Assembly: GCA_052169395.1 (NCBI GenBank)
Contig: JBQNCN010000001.1
Span: 124,001-188,000 of the forward strand
Length of the DNA: 64,000 nt
From: Fimenecus sp052169395
Lineage (GTDB): Bacteria > Bacillota > Clostridia > Oscillospirales > Acutalibacteraceae
Direction of reading: 5' to 3'
Shown here: one piece after another, positions 44,762 through 52,942 of the stretch
How positions within the stretch are numbered: the first letter of the stretch is position 1
How the letters are laid out: the number at the start of each line of letters is the position of its first letter
Notes under the pieces: generated by a model
What the model saw: the letters and a program-made list of their open reading frames with translations, nothing else
What the model was told of the DNA's origin: nothing
Databases searched by the model: none
Made by a program: the position numbers and the translations under genes

Positions 44762-45910
44762 TCAAACAAGACTTATAGTTTCCGTAAAATCTGTTCCTGC
44801 ATTTCTTATTTTTTTTAGAGAAATTCCAAATATATCTGCAGCTTTTGCAGCTTTGTTAAATTGCACCTTAATATTTTTATTAGCTTTAACAAGTTCTCTG
44901 TTAGAGCCTATTAAAATAAAATCATTCTTATAGTTTAATTTATTTAAAAGTATTTTACCTTTTTCATTAAAAGCCAAAATCCTTGAAAAAAGAGGATTTA
45001 TTTTTATATCGGTTGTTTTAAAATCCAAACAGGCATTAAACACTGTTCTTTTAACTCGTGCATAAGTATATCTTTTAGATGAAACATTAAGTATCAGGCT
45101 ATTAAAATCTGATGAAATTTTAGAAGCTTTTATAAGTCGATTTTCCAAGCCTTCACTTATCCCATTAATTTTTTTTAAATCATCAGGCGTTTTAATTCTT
45201 AAAGAGCCTGAAATAAAAGGGAAAAGTCTGTTTATGTCAGAAAAACAATCAGGTCTTATTAAAGCTGTTTCTTCAGGGACAAAATCCAATATGTCATTTT
45301 TATTAAAAATCATATTTCTAATGTTGGAAGCATGTAAATTTTTGTTGTTTAAAATTTTAACAGTAACAGGTTCAATTATTGAATTTAGTTTGTCAAGTGC
45401 TTTTAAATATTCAAAAGAAAGAATATTATTCGACAAATTCGCCGTTTGTGATAAAAATGTAAAATTGTTATCAATAAGTGCTAATTCTCTTGCCTTAGGA
45501 TATCCAAAGCCATTATTAATATATTTTTTTAATGAATTCATATATTTTAAACTTTTAAATATAGCATATGCTTTTTTTAATTCTTCAATATCTCCACTTT
45601 CACTCCCAAAAACAAGTTTATCTATAAAACCAAGATTTTCTAATATAGAAATTGAAGAAATTGCAAAAGTTTCAGCAGATGACAGACAATACATAGATGG
45701 AAGCTCAATAACTAAATCACAACCATATTTGCATGCTATTTCAGCTCGTTTTTTTTTAGAAAAAATAGCAGTCTCTCCTCTCTGAACAAAATCTCCACTC
45801 ATAACACAAACCAGCCCTTCAAAATCACTAAAAGCTCTGATTTTTTCTAAAAGATATTTATGTCCGTTATGAAAAGGATTAAATTCGGCGATTAAGCCAT
45901 AAACCGCCAT
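44762..45910 (-). CDS. tmcAL: tRNA(Met) cytidine acetate ligase TmcAL
   Basis: 382 residues. Makes ac4C34 in elongator tRNA-Met from acetate and ATP. Nucleotidyltransferase motif GLIAEFNPFHNGHKYL at the N-terminus and MSGDFVQRGE; KLVFGSESGD also conserved. The ATG overlaps the sigma factor stop by one base. Previously called YlbM/DUF795. Co-transcribed behind a sigma factor and facing dusB, which also modifies tRNA. Confidence 0.93.
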   Translation of the reverse strand: MAVYGLIAEFNPFHNGHKYLLEKIRAFSDFEGLVCVMSGDFVQRGETAIFSKKKRAEIACKYGCDLVIELPSMYCLSSAETFAISSISILENLGFIDKLVFGSESGDIEELKKAYAIFKSLKYMNSLKKYINNGFGYPKARELALIDNNFTFLSQTANLSNNILSFEYLKALDKLNSIIEPVTVKILNNKNLHASNIRNMIFNKNDILDFVPEETALIRPDCFSDINRLFPFISGSLRIKTPDDLKKINGISEGLENRLIKASKISSDFNSLILNVSSKRYTYARVKRTVFNACLDFKTTDIKINPLFSRILAFNEKGKILLNKLNYKNDFILIGSNRELVKANKNIKVQFNKAAKAADIFGISLKKIRNAGTDFTETISLV

Positions 45911-46437
45911 TACATCGCCTCCTTAAACTTGTTTTTTGCTCTTAAAATAGCGTTTGAAACAGATTTAATGTCTATATTAACTATATCAGAAATCTCTTTA
46001 TAAGTATATCCTTCTAAATATTTAATGAAGCATTTTTTCTCAAGTGTACTGAGATTGTAATTAAAAGTTTTATTAAAATCAGCAATCAAATCATAATATT
46101 TAAAAGTTTGTGGATCTTTCAAATTAAAACACTCAATTTCACAATCTACATATTCTAAATTTCCTCGTTTTCTAAGTGAAGAAATCATACTGTTTTCTAT
46201 ACAAATTTTAGCATAACTTTTAAACGGAATATTCATATTCGGATCAAATGTTTTAACTGCCGAAAGAACGCCTATAAGCCCTTCCTGATATAAATCGTCA
46301 AAATTTAAATCCGCATATTTAGGATATTTTTTACAAATAAAAATAATTAACGGTTTAAGCTCTTTTATTAAATAAACAAAAGAGCTTTCATCGCCTCTTG
46401 CGGCGTTTATTATATTTTCATTAGAAATATAATTCAT
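45910..46437 (-). CDS. Sigma-70 family RNA polymerase sigma factor
   Basis: 175 residues. Region 2 (DLYQEGLIGVLSAVKTFDPNM and SYAKICIENSMISSL) binds core and the -10; a short region 4 helix-turn-helix (YKEISDIVNIDIKSVSNAIL) reads the -35. No anti-sigma gene follows. The sequence is closest in form to SigH-like or minor group sigma factors, but I cannot name one. No Shine-Dalgarno precedes the ATG; promoter and start codon are compressed into the 20-bp divergent gap. The stop overlaps tmcAL by one base. Confidence 0.8.
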   Translation of the reverse strand: MNYISNENIINAARGDESSFVYLIKELKPLIIFICKKYPKYADLNFDDLYQEGLIGVLSAVKTFDPNMNIPFKSYAKICIENSMISSLRKRGNLEYVDCEIECFNLKDPQTFKYYDLIADFNKTFNYNLSTLEKKCFIKYLEGYTYKEISDIVNIDIKSVSNAILRAKNKFKEAM

Positions 46438-46445
46438 AAATATGC

Positions 46446-46458
46446 TATAATTATTATA
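46446..46458. promoter_or_regulatory. Palindromic -10 element shared by the sigma factor and dusB genes
   Basis: TATAATTATTATA is a perfect palindrome: TATAAT (46446-46451) faces dusB and the opposite-strand TATAAT (46458-46453) faces the sigma gene. The intergenic gap is only 20 nt. For dusB the start point would fall near the ATG itself. No good -35 is visible on either side (TTAGAA at 46421-46426 with a 19-nt spacer is the best for dusB). Confidence 0.5.
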
Positions 46459-47444
46459 TGAACAGAAAAAAAATAATATTAAAAAATAAAGAGCTTAATA
46501 ATATTATAGGGCTGGCACCTATGGCAGGAATATCGGATCTTGCATTCAGAGAAGTATGCAAGGAGTTTGGGACAGGTTTTTGCATTACTGAAATGATATC
46601 TGCTAAAGCTCTTACCATGAACGATGAAAAAACAAAAGAACTTTTAACTTTATCTGACAAAGAACGACCTACTGGCATACAGCTTTTTGGTAACGATACT
46701 GATATTATGTCAAATGCTGTAAAAATACTTGAAAATATATCTCCAGATTTTATTGATATAAATTTGGGTTGTCCTGCTCCAAAAATAATAAAAAGTCATT
46801 CAGGTTCATACCTGCTTGACAAACCTTTTCAAATAGAAAAAATTTTATCTGCCGTAAAAAAAGTTTCAAATGTTCCAGTTTCCGCAAAGTTTCGCATAGG
46901 TAGAACTAACGGAAACATAAATATAAATGAAACTGCAAAAGCTGCCGAAAGTGGTGGCGCTGATTTTATTACAATACACGGAAGAACTGCTGAACAAATG
47001 TATGCACCGCCTGTAAATTATGAAGAAATAAAAAAAGTTAAACTTAATATTAACATTCCAGTAATTGTCAACGGCAATATAGTTGATTATAAATCTGCAA
47101 AAAACATTTTAGAATATACAGGTTGTGATTATGCTATGGTCGGTAGAGCAGCTATAGGAAATCCTTGGATTTTCAAAGAAATAAATGAATATTTAGAATT
47201 CGGAACAATACCGAAGCCCATTTCCATCGAAGAGAGAATGAGTGTAATGATAAAACATATAGAAATAATGTGTAAATATAAAGGTGAATATTCAGGAATT
47301 TTACAGGCACGAACACACTGTGCACATTATGTAAGAGGTCTAAACGGCGCAACGAAATACAGACGATTACTCACAACGGTCAGAAGCCTTGAAGAGCTCA
47401 AGCTTATATCAGAACAAATAATATCGGAACAATATAAATCATAA
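46458..47444 (+). CDS. dusB: tRNA dihydrouridine synthase DusB-type
   Basis: 328 residues. FMN enzyme that reduces uridine in the D-loop of tRNA. LAPMAGISDLAFR (FMN phosphate site), INLGCPAPKI with the catalytic Cys, FITIHGRTAEQMY and GRAAIGNPW. Subfamily cannot be fixed without a tree. No ribosome binding site precedes the ATG and a TATAAT ends 7 nt upstream, so the mRNA may be leaderless. Convergent with the MocR gene 30 nt further on, without an evident terminator. Confidence 0.9.
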   Translation: MNRKKIILKNKELNNIIGLAPMAGISDLAFREVCKEFGTGFCITEMISAKALTMNDEKTKELLTLSDKERPTGIQLFGNDTDIMSNAVKILENISPDFIDINLGCPAPKIIKSHSGSYLLDKPFQIEKILSAVKKVSNVPVSAKFRIGRTNGNININETAKAAESGGADFITIHGRTAEQMYAPPVNYEEIKKVKLNINIPVIVNGNIVDYKSAKNILEYTGCDYAMVGRAAIGNPWIFKEINEYLEFGTIPKPISIEERMSVMIKHIEIMCKYKGEYSGILQARTHCAHYVRGLNGATKYRRLLTTVRSLEELKLISEQIISEQYKS

Positions 47445-47473
47445 AAATAATATACCATAGCAGCCTTTGCGTT

Positions 47474-48769
47474 TCAAGCAGTTAAAAAACAGTGTTTCAA
47501 AGCTTTTGCAGCTTCTGGAAGCATTTGTTTTTTTATTGAACTGCAGCATACAGAAAAATAGCAATATTTATTTTCAAAATATATATTTTGAAGCTTTATC
47601 CCCTCATTTTCCATTCTTAGAATAATATCATAATCATTTATTTTATCTATATTAACGGCAATACTTAAAAAAAGACCAGAATCACTTTTCTTTATTATTG
47701 CATTATTTTTAAATTCTAACTCAATTAATTGGCTAAAAAGTTCAGTTTTCTCAATATATGTTTTCACCGTTTTTTTAAAAGTTCTTTTTAAATTACCGTC
47801 ACTTATAAATGCAGCTAATGCCAACTGATCGATAGTTGATGACGTCTGATTATACAATCTCGCTTTTTCATCATATTTCTTTTTTATTTCATTCGGCATT
47901 ATTGCAAATCCTAATCTTATCGATGGCAGAAGCAATCTTGAAAAAGAATTTAAGTATATAACTCCAGTTCCGCCTGCCAATCCTTGTATTGATGGTACAG
48001 AATGTTTAAAATATCCAAATTCACCGTCATAATCATCTTCAAAAATAAGCTTATGTTGTTCTCTGCACTTTTTTAAAAACTCAAACCTTTCCTCTATGCT
48101 CATTATATCTCCATTATAATTTCTATAAGACGGAGATATATAAATTATATCCGCTTTATCAAATGTATCGGTTATTTTAAACCCATGATCTAAAAATATA
48201 GCCTTTCCTTCATCAAATATATCATAATAAAAATATATACTTTTTTGTGGTAAAATAGCACATAAAATATTAAGAACGCTCTGTATACCTGCACCTATAA
48301 GCATATTTTCAGGATAAGATACTGTATTTCTATTTTCCATAAGATACTTTGAAAGAACATTACGCAGTTCAAATTCTCCTTGCTTTTCACCATAAGTTAC
48401 AAGTCTTTCATCTTTTTTAAGTGCTGCTTTAATATACCGTTTCCATAAATCAAAATTAAAAATATCAGGATCAGCAGAAACTGCCGTAAAATCATATTTA
48501 TATTTAACGGCAATTTTTTTAGTGTTTATTTTTTTCTGATGCATTATAATTTCCGCAATATCTGTTGCAAAATAACCAACATGCGCTTTTGAATATATAT
48601 ATCCATCTGTTAAAAGCTCTGAATAAGCTGTTACTATTGTCGTTATGCTGCAATCAAAAAAATCAGCACATTTTCTTATTGATGGAAGCTTTTGATTTTT
48701 TTTTATCAAACCGTTTAATATAAGTTTTTTATAATATTCATAAATATTAATATATTTTCTTTCTTTCAT
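47474..48769 (-). CDS. MocR/PdxR-type GntR regulator with degenerate PLP site
   Basis: 431 residues. N-terminal GntR winged helix (LPSIRKCADFFDCSITTIVTAY) and a C-terminal fold-type I aminotransferase domain. Conserved landmarks remain (FEDDYDGEFGY, SIRLGF), but the PLP Schiff-base lysine of the FSK motif is arginine here (R278 in NSFSRLLLP), and the EDPGY-type motif reads YYDIFDEG. It is divergent from a pyridoxamine kinase gene and an ECF S component, the expected PdxR regulon. It may sense PLP non-covalently or another ligand. No terminator separates it from dusB. Confidence 0.85.
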   Translation of the reverse strand: MKERKYINIYEYYKKLILNGLIKKNQKLPSIRKCADFFDCSITTIVTAYSELLTDGYIYSKAHVGYFATDIAEIIMHQKKINTKKIAVKYKYDFTAVSADPDIFNFDLWKRYIKAALKKDERLVTYGEKQGEFELRNVLSKYLMENRNTVSYPENMLIGAGIQSVLNILCAILPQKSIYFYYDIFDEGKAIFLDHGFKITDTFDKADIIYISPSYRNYNGDIMSIEERFEFLKKCREQHKLIFEDDYDGEFGYFKHSVPSIQGLAGGTGVIYLNSFSRLLLPSIRLGFAIMPNEIKKKYDEKARLYNQTSSTIDQLALAAFISDGNLKRTFKKTVKTYIEKTELFSQLIELEFKNNAIIKKSDSGLFLSIAVNIDKINDYDIILRMENEGIKLQNIYFENKYCYFSVCCSSIKKQMLPEAAKALKHCFLTA

Positions 48770-48855
48770 AACTGTACTCTTGATTTTATATTTTTTGTGT
48801 ATTTTTTAATATACAATTTAGTGATATTATACATGCAGTTCAAAAGGAAGTCAAA

Positions 48856-49689
48856 ATGAAAAGAATTGCAGTAATAAACGACATATCCGGATTTGGCAGA
48901 TGTTCACTAACAGCAGCATTACCTATTATATCAGCCTGTGGAATTGAAGCCTGTCCCGTTCCTACCGCAGTATTATCTGCTCAAACAGGATTTAAAAATT
49001 ATCATATGACAGATTTAACCAATGAATTGCAAAGTTATTTTAATGCTTGGAATAAAGAGAATATTTTTTTTAACGCTGTTATAACAGGTTTTATATCAAC
49101 ACCTTTACAAGCAGATATTATTTTACAATTTATAAAGCAACAAAAAAAAAATAATGCTATAATTTTTTGTGATCCAGTTATGGCTGATAACGGAAAATTA
49201 TATCCAACATTTAATAAAACTTTATGTAACAAAATATGTAATTTGGCATACGCTGCCGATATCATAACTCCAAATCTTACAGAATTTTCTATCTTACTTA
49301 ATATTTCATATGAAAATATTTTAAATATGACTGATGATGAACTTTATAAATGTTCTAAAACTTTATTATCAAAAAAAAATATCTCAGCTGTTCTAATTAC
49401 AGGAATAAAAGACGGGTTGCACTTAAAAAATCTTATATGTCAAAAGGAGCAATTTTCTGTTATTAAATCAAAGGATTTCGGAGGCAGTTTCTCTGGTACA
49501 GGAGATTTATTTGTATCTGCAGTTTCAGGATTGATAACAAAAGGTATACAACTTTCAGATGCAGTCAAAACAGCAATCAATTTAATAGAAAATTCAGTAA
49601 AAAGTGCAGTATATGAAAAAAACAATAAACAAATCGGTACAAATTTTCAATATTTTTTAGGGATGTTAAACAATGAAAACACAAACTAA
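48856..49689 (+). CDS. Pyridoxamine/pyridoxal kinase (PdxK/PdxY family)
   Basis: 277 residues. Ribokinase-like enzyme that phosphorylates B6 vitamers to PLP/PMP precursors. N-terminal VINDISGFGRCSL, substrate region PTAVLSAQTGF, DPVMADNGKLY and the anion-hole GSFSGTGDLF with the catalytic Asp. AAGGAAG before the ATG. Divergent from the MocR-type regulator and overlapping the S component by 17 nt. Function as B6 salvage is inferred from family and context. Could alternatively act on hydroxymethylpyrimidine, but length and motifs favour B6. Confidence 0.88.
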   Translation: MKRIAVINDISGFGRCSLTAALPIISACGIEACPVPTAVLSAQTGFKNYHMTDLTNELQSYFNAWNKENIFFNAVITGFISTPLQADIILQFIKQQKKNNAIIFCDPVMADNGKLYPTFNKTLCNKICNLAYAADIITPNLTEFSILLNISYENILNMTDDELYKCSKTLLSKKNISAVLITGIKDGLHLKNLICQKEQFSVIKSKDFGGSFSGTGDLFVSAVSGLITKGIQLSDAVKTAINLIENSVKSAVYEKNNKQIGTNFQYFLGMLNNENTN

Positions 49690-50248
49690 AAATTTAACAC
49701 TTATGATAACACTTTCATCACTTTTTGCATCTTTAATCGCCGTGCTTACTTCTATGATAAGGATTCCTACGGGTATAAACGAAGGTTATATTCACTTCGG
49801 AGACAGCATTATATTTTTAGTATCATCTATATTACCTATGCCATATAGTATACTTGCATCTTCAATAGGCGGTGTCTGTGCTGATTTAATTGCAGGCGTT
49901 CCTATATGGGCTCCTGCAACTGCAATAATCAAAGGTCTTAATGCCGTTCCGTTTGCAATTATGTTAAGATATAATATAAATCATAACAAACATTCAAATA
50001 TTATTTCATGGAGAATGACGTTTATGCTTATTATATCTTCTTTTATTACAATTTTAGGATATTATATTGCGGAAGGTATTATATTTTCATTTAAAACAGC
50101 TCTTTTAATAAGTCCTATCGGACTTATCCAAGTGGGAGGTTCTGCTTTAATATATTATGTAATTGGAGCATCTCTTGATAAAGCAAAATTAACGCCTAGA
50201 CTTAATAAAATTATATATTTCTATAAAAAGAAGGAAACAAATGGCTGA
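49673..50248 (+). CDS. ECF transporter S component, predicted vitamin B6 type
   Basis: 191 residues, starting inside the kinase gene (17-nt overlap). Six hydrophobic helices and the S-component feature GGVCADLIAGVPIWAPAT, with EGYIHFGDSIIFLVS at the start of the second helix. S components bind the vitamin and associate with EcfT/EcfA1/EcfA2; this window contains such a module at 4899-7420. Co-location with a pyridoxamine kinase and a PdxR-like regulator suggests a pyridoxine carrier (PdxU-like). The substrate is inference; no ligand motif can be read directly. Confidence 0.85.
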   Translation: MKTQTKNLTLMITLSSLFASLIAVLTSMIRIPTGINEGYIHFGDSIIFLVSSILPMPYSILASSIGGVCADLIAGVPIWAPATAIIKGLNAVPFAIMLRYNINHNKHSNIISWRMTFMLIISSFITILGYYIAEGIIFSFKTALLISPIGLIQVGGSALIYYVIGASLDKAKLTPRLNKIIYFYKKKETNG

Positions 50249-50858
50249 CATTATATATACTTATGAAAACACAATATATTTCAATCTTACTAACGCCTGC
50301 CCTATGAAATGCACATTTTGCATCAGAAACAACGGTAATAATCTTGGATCGGCTACGGAATTGTGGTTTAAAGAATATAAACCGGATTTTATTGAAATAA
50401 AAAAAGCAATAGATGAATATGATTTTTCAAATTATACAGGGGAAATCGTTTTTTGTGGATATGGAGAACCTACTTGTGCACTCAATAATCTTATTAAATC
50501 AGCAAAATACTTAAAAGAAAAATTCAAATTTAAAATACGTTTAAATACAAATGGATTATGTAATTTAATAAATAAAAGAAATTGTGTTGATGAACTTTGT
50601 TCAGTTATCGATTCCTTTTCAATAAGCCTTAACGAATATAATAAAGAAAAATATAATGAACTTTGTAAACCGATTTATCCTGATAAAGCTTTTAATGAAA
50701 TGCTAAATTTTGCATCAGAAATAAAAAAAGCAAAAAAAGAAGTTAAATTTTCAATTGTTGATGTTATTCCGGATGAAGACATTGAACAATGTAAGAAACT
50801 TTCAAATTCGCTTGGAATTGAATTAAGAGTAAGACACTATATTAACGGACAGGAATAA
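50241..50858 (+). CDS. Radical SAM protein of the TatD-associated type
   Basis: 205 residues, ATG 8 nt inside the S component gene with AAGGA upstream. Radical SAM CxxxCxxC (CPMKCTFC) preceded by NLTNAC and followed by IRNNGNN, then GYGEPT and RLNTNG motifs. This short form matches the TatD-linked radical SAM family, usually found near the nuclease TatD, which is absent from this window. Substrate unknown. Co-transcribed with B6 genes and the following GNAT, so a role in tRNA or peptide chemistry is only speculation. Confidence 0.82.
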   Translation: MADIIYTYENTIYFNLTNACPMKCTFCIRNNGNNLGSATELWFKEYKPDFIEIKKAIDEYDFSNYTGEIVFCGYGEPTCALNNLIKSAKYLKEKFKFKIRLNTNGLCNLINKRNCVDELCSVIDSFSISLNEYNKEKYNELCKPIYPDKAFNEMLNFASEIKKAKKEVKFSIVDVIPDEDIEQCKKLSNSLGIELRVRHYINGQE

Positions 50859-50860
50859 CA

Positions 50861-51391
50861 TTGATATTAGAAGATTATAAAAATACAAAATTTAAAAAAA
50901 ACATTAAAAAGCTTTACATTTCAGCTTTTCCCAAAAATGAAAGAATACCATTTTTTATTTATCGTAAAAAATCAACTAAAAATAATTCTAAATTATTTGC
51001 AATAACAGACAATGATAAATTTATAGGTTTTATAAGTGTTGAAAATTATTTAGATATAACATGTATTATGTACCTTGCCATAACTGAAAAATACCGCAAA
51101 TTCGGATACGGAACAAAAGTGCTTAATGAAATAAAAAATATATATAACAATCAGCGTATAATGCTAATAGTTGAAAAAGAAGATACAACCTGTGCAAACA
51201 ATCATATTCGCATTAAAAGAAAACACTTCTATGAAAAAAATGGTTTTTCGGAAAATGAATTTATTGTAAAAGAAGGTGGTGTGATATTTTCACCTTTAAG
51301 CTATAATGGAAAAATCTCTAAAAATGAATATTACAATTTAAGTATACAGTTCTATGGCAGAATAATATATAAAATTTTAACTAAAATTTAA
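50861..51391 (+). CDS. GNAT family N-acetyltransferase
   Basis: 176 residues, TTG start with AGGA six bases before it. GNAT fold: ITEKYRKFGYGTKVLNEI is the acetyl-CoA motif A (R/Q-x-x-G-x-G type), FYEKNGF is motif B. Basic (many Lys). Two nucleotides separate it from the radical SAM gene. Substrate unknown; N-terminal or small-molecule acetylation are both possible. Terminated by the hairpin at its stop codon. Confidence 0.85.
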   Translation: MILEDYKNTKFKKNIKKLYISAFPKNERIPFFIYRKKSTKNNSKLFAITDNDKFIGFISVENYLDITCIMYLAITEKYRKFGYGTKVLNEIKNIYNNQRIMLIVEKEDTTCANNHIRIKRKHFYEKNGFSENEFIVKEGGVIFSPLSYNGKISKNEYYNLSIQFYGRIIYKILTKI

Positions 51392-51415
51392 ACGGTGATT
51401 TATCACCGTTTTTTT
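51391..51415. terminator. Intrinsic terminator between GNAT and MFS genes
   Basis: AACGGTGAT (51391-51399) and ATCACCGTT (51402-51410) form a 9-bp perfect stem followed by a T run on the plus strand. It overlaps the stop of the GNAT gene and reaches the stop of the convergent MFS gene. Confidence 0.85.
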
Positions 51416-52772
51416 ATTTATAATTTTCTTGTTTTATTAATGATATACATGGAATAAACAAAAGCGAAGTTAAAATTGCAGCCGCCAAAAACATTTCTGC
51501 ACAAGGCTCGTAAGCGGCACTTCCAACATCGGACATATATGTTCCCGTTCCATAAATTTTACATACTGCATCTCCTATTGCAGGTCCTATTATCATTGGC
51601 AACATAACATTAAAAATCATTCGCACTCCTTGAAATAACCCAACCTTATTTTCAGGCGTGTAATCTCTGACACTTGCATTTATAATTATACCTATAATAC
51701 CATATCCAAAAAATGCAAGAGCCATAAAAATTATAAACGGAAGTGTTTTTCTAATAAAAAAACATAGACACAATCCTATTGTCATTAAAATAATCGCCAC
51801 AAACATAAAAATATTTTTTCCTAATTTATCAATCATTTTTCCTATTAAAATAATTATAGAAACTAATAAAATTATTATAAACGGTATAGCTATCAATACA
51901 GGCTTTGTGATATATCCATTTAAAGACTCTACATTAAAATTCAAGCTATGTTCAAGATAAATTAAAATATACGGCATAAAGATTTGCATTGCTGTTTGAA
52001 AAATAAGTACTGCTAAAAGTGACGTATATAATTTTCTATGCTCTTTAATCACAGATGGCTTAAAGCCATATAAAATTTCTTTTAAAAATTTTCCATTTTG
52101 TTTTTTAGAACTTTTTTCTGAATCTTTTAATGTTAAAAGTCCTAAAAATCCTGAAAAACTAACCAAAAGACCTATACTTAAAAAAAACATCTTATATCCA
52201 ATAGTTCCAATCATCCCTCCAAAAGCAATCATAATAATAGTAGCTGCTACAGGTAAAATTGAAATTATACTTTCTGCAGTTGCTCTATTACTATGATCTG
52301 TTATATCTGTTATCCATGCATTATATGCACTGTCAAATGCGGTAGATCCGAAAAATGTCATTACAGAATCCATGACAATAACAATTATAGCTGTAACTGT
52401 AACAATTTTAACTGCATTATTTATTTGAAATATTTTTGCTACATTAGTTTTAGTTATAAACCCAAATGATATTACTGTAATACCCCAAATTATAAAACCT
52501 ATTGAGATAAACATTTTACGCTTGTTTAATCGATCCGATAAGTGCCCCATAATAAAAGTTGTAATAACCGCTGTAATTGCAGAAAAAGCAACCATATATC
52601 TAATAGCACTCATAGATGATATATGCGCTAAAGCTTTACCCTCATCATATACAGAATTATATAAAAACGTATTAAAATACATATTTTCTATAACCCAAGC
52701 TAAATTACCTATAAGCCCAAATAAAACCATATTAAAAATAAATCTTGAAAATAGCTTTTTTTGTTTTTTCAT
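51414..52772 (-). CDS. MFS transporter
   Basis: 452 residues with about twelve hydrophobic helices. The loop 2-3 signature GHLSDRLNKRKMF is the major facilitator motif A. A longer soluble loop (DSEKSSKKQNGKF) separates the two halves. Similar in style to sugar/cation (GPH-like) or SLC45-type carriers, but substrate is not readable. Single gene, divergent from the foldase gene with a 170-nt gap that contains AT-rich promoter sequence but no clear boxes. Confidence 0.82.
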   Translation of the reverse strand: MKKQKKLFSRFIFNMVLFGLIGNLAWVIENMYFNTFLYNSVYDEGKALAHISSMSAIRYMVAFSAITAVITTFIMGHLSDRLNKRKMFISIGFIIWGITVISFGFITKTNVAKIFQINNAVKIVTVTAIIVIVMDSVMTFFGSTAFDSAYNAWITDITDHSNRATAESIISILPVAATIIMIAFGGMIGTIGYKMFFLSIGLLVSFSGFLGLLTLKDSEKSSKKQNGKFLKEILYGFKPSVIKEHRKLYTSLLAVLIFQTAMQIFMPYILIYLEHSLNFNVESLNGYITKPVLIAIPFIIILLVSIIILIGKMIDKLGKNIFMFVAIILMTIGLCLCFFIRKTLPFIIFMALAFFGYGIIGIIINASVRDYTPENKVGLFQGVRMIFNVMLPMIIGPAIGDAVCKIYGTGTYMSDVGSAAYEPCAEMFLAAAILTSLLFIPCISLIKQENYK

Positions 52773-52942
52773 AGTATCACCATATATATTATATTAAATC
52801 AATATAATAATTACAATAACATTTATATTTTTAAAATAAACGCACAAAATTATTTGCTTTTTTTTTGCTTGTTTTATTGCCGTATTTAAGTTAAAATAAT
52901 CAAGTCTATTTAAGACAATTTTTTTATAAGGAAGTTGTTTAA

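Noticed and set aside
45234..45785. A 183-codon open frame on the plus strand
   Set aside because: It is antisense to tmcAL, has no family resemblance and its composition follows the opposite-strand codons. Long antisense frames are expected in AT-rich coding DNA.
47445..47473. Terminator between dusB and the MocR gene
   Set aside because: No hairpin with a T tract is visible in the 29-nt gap.
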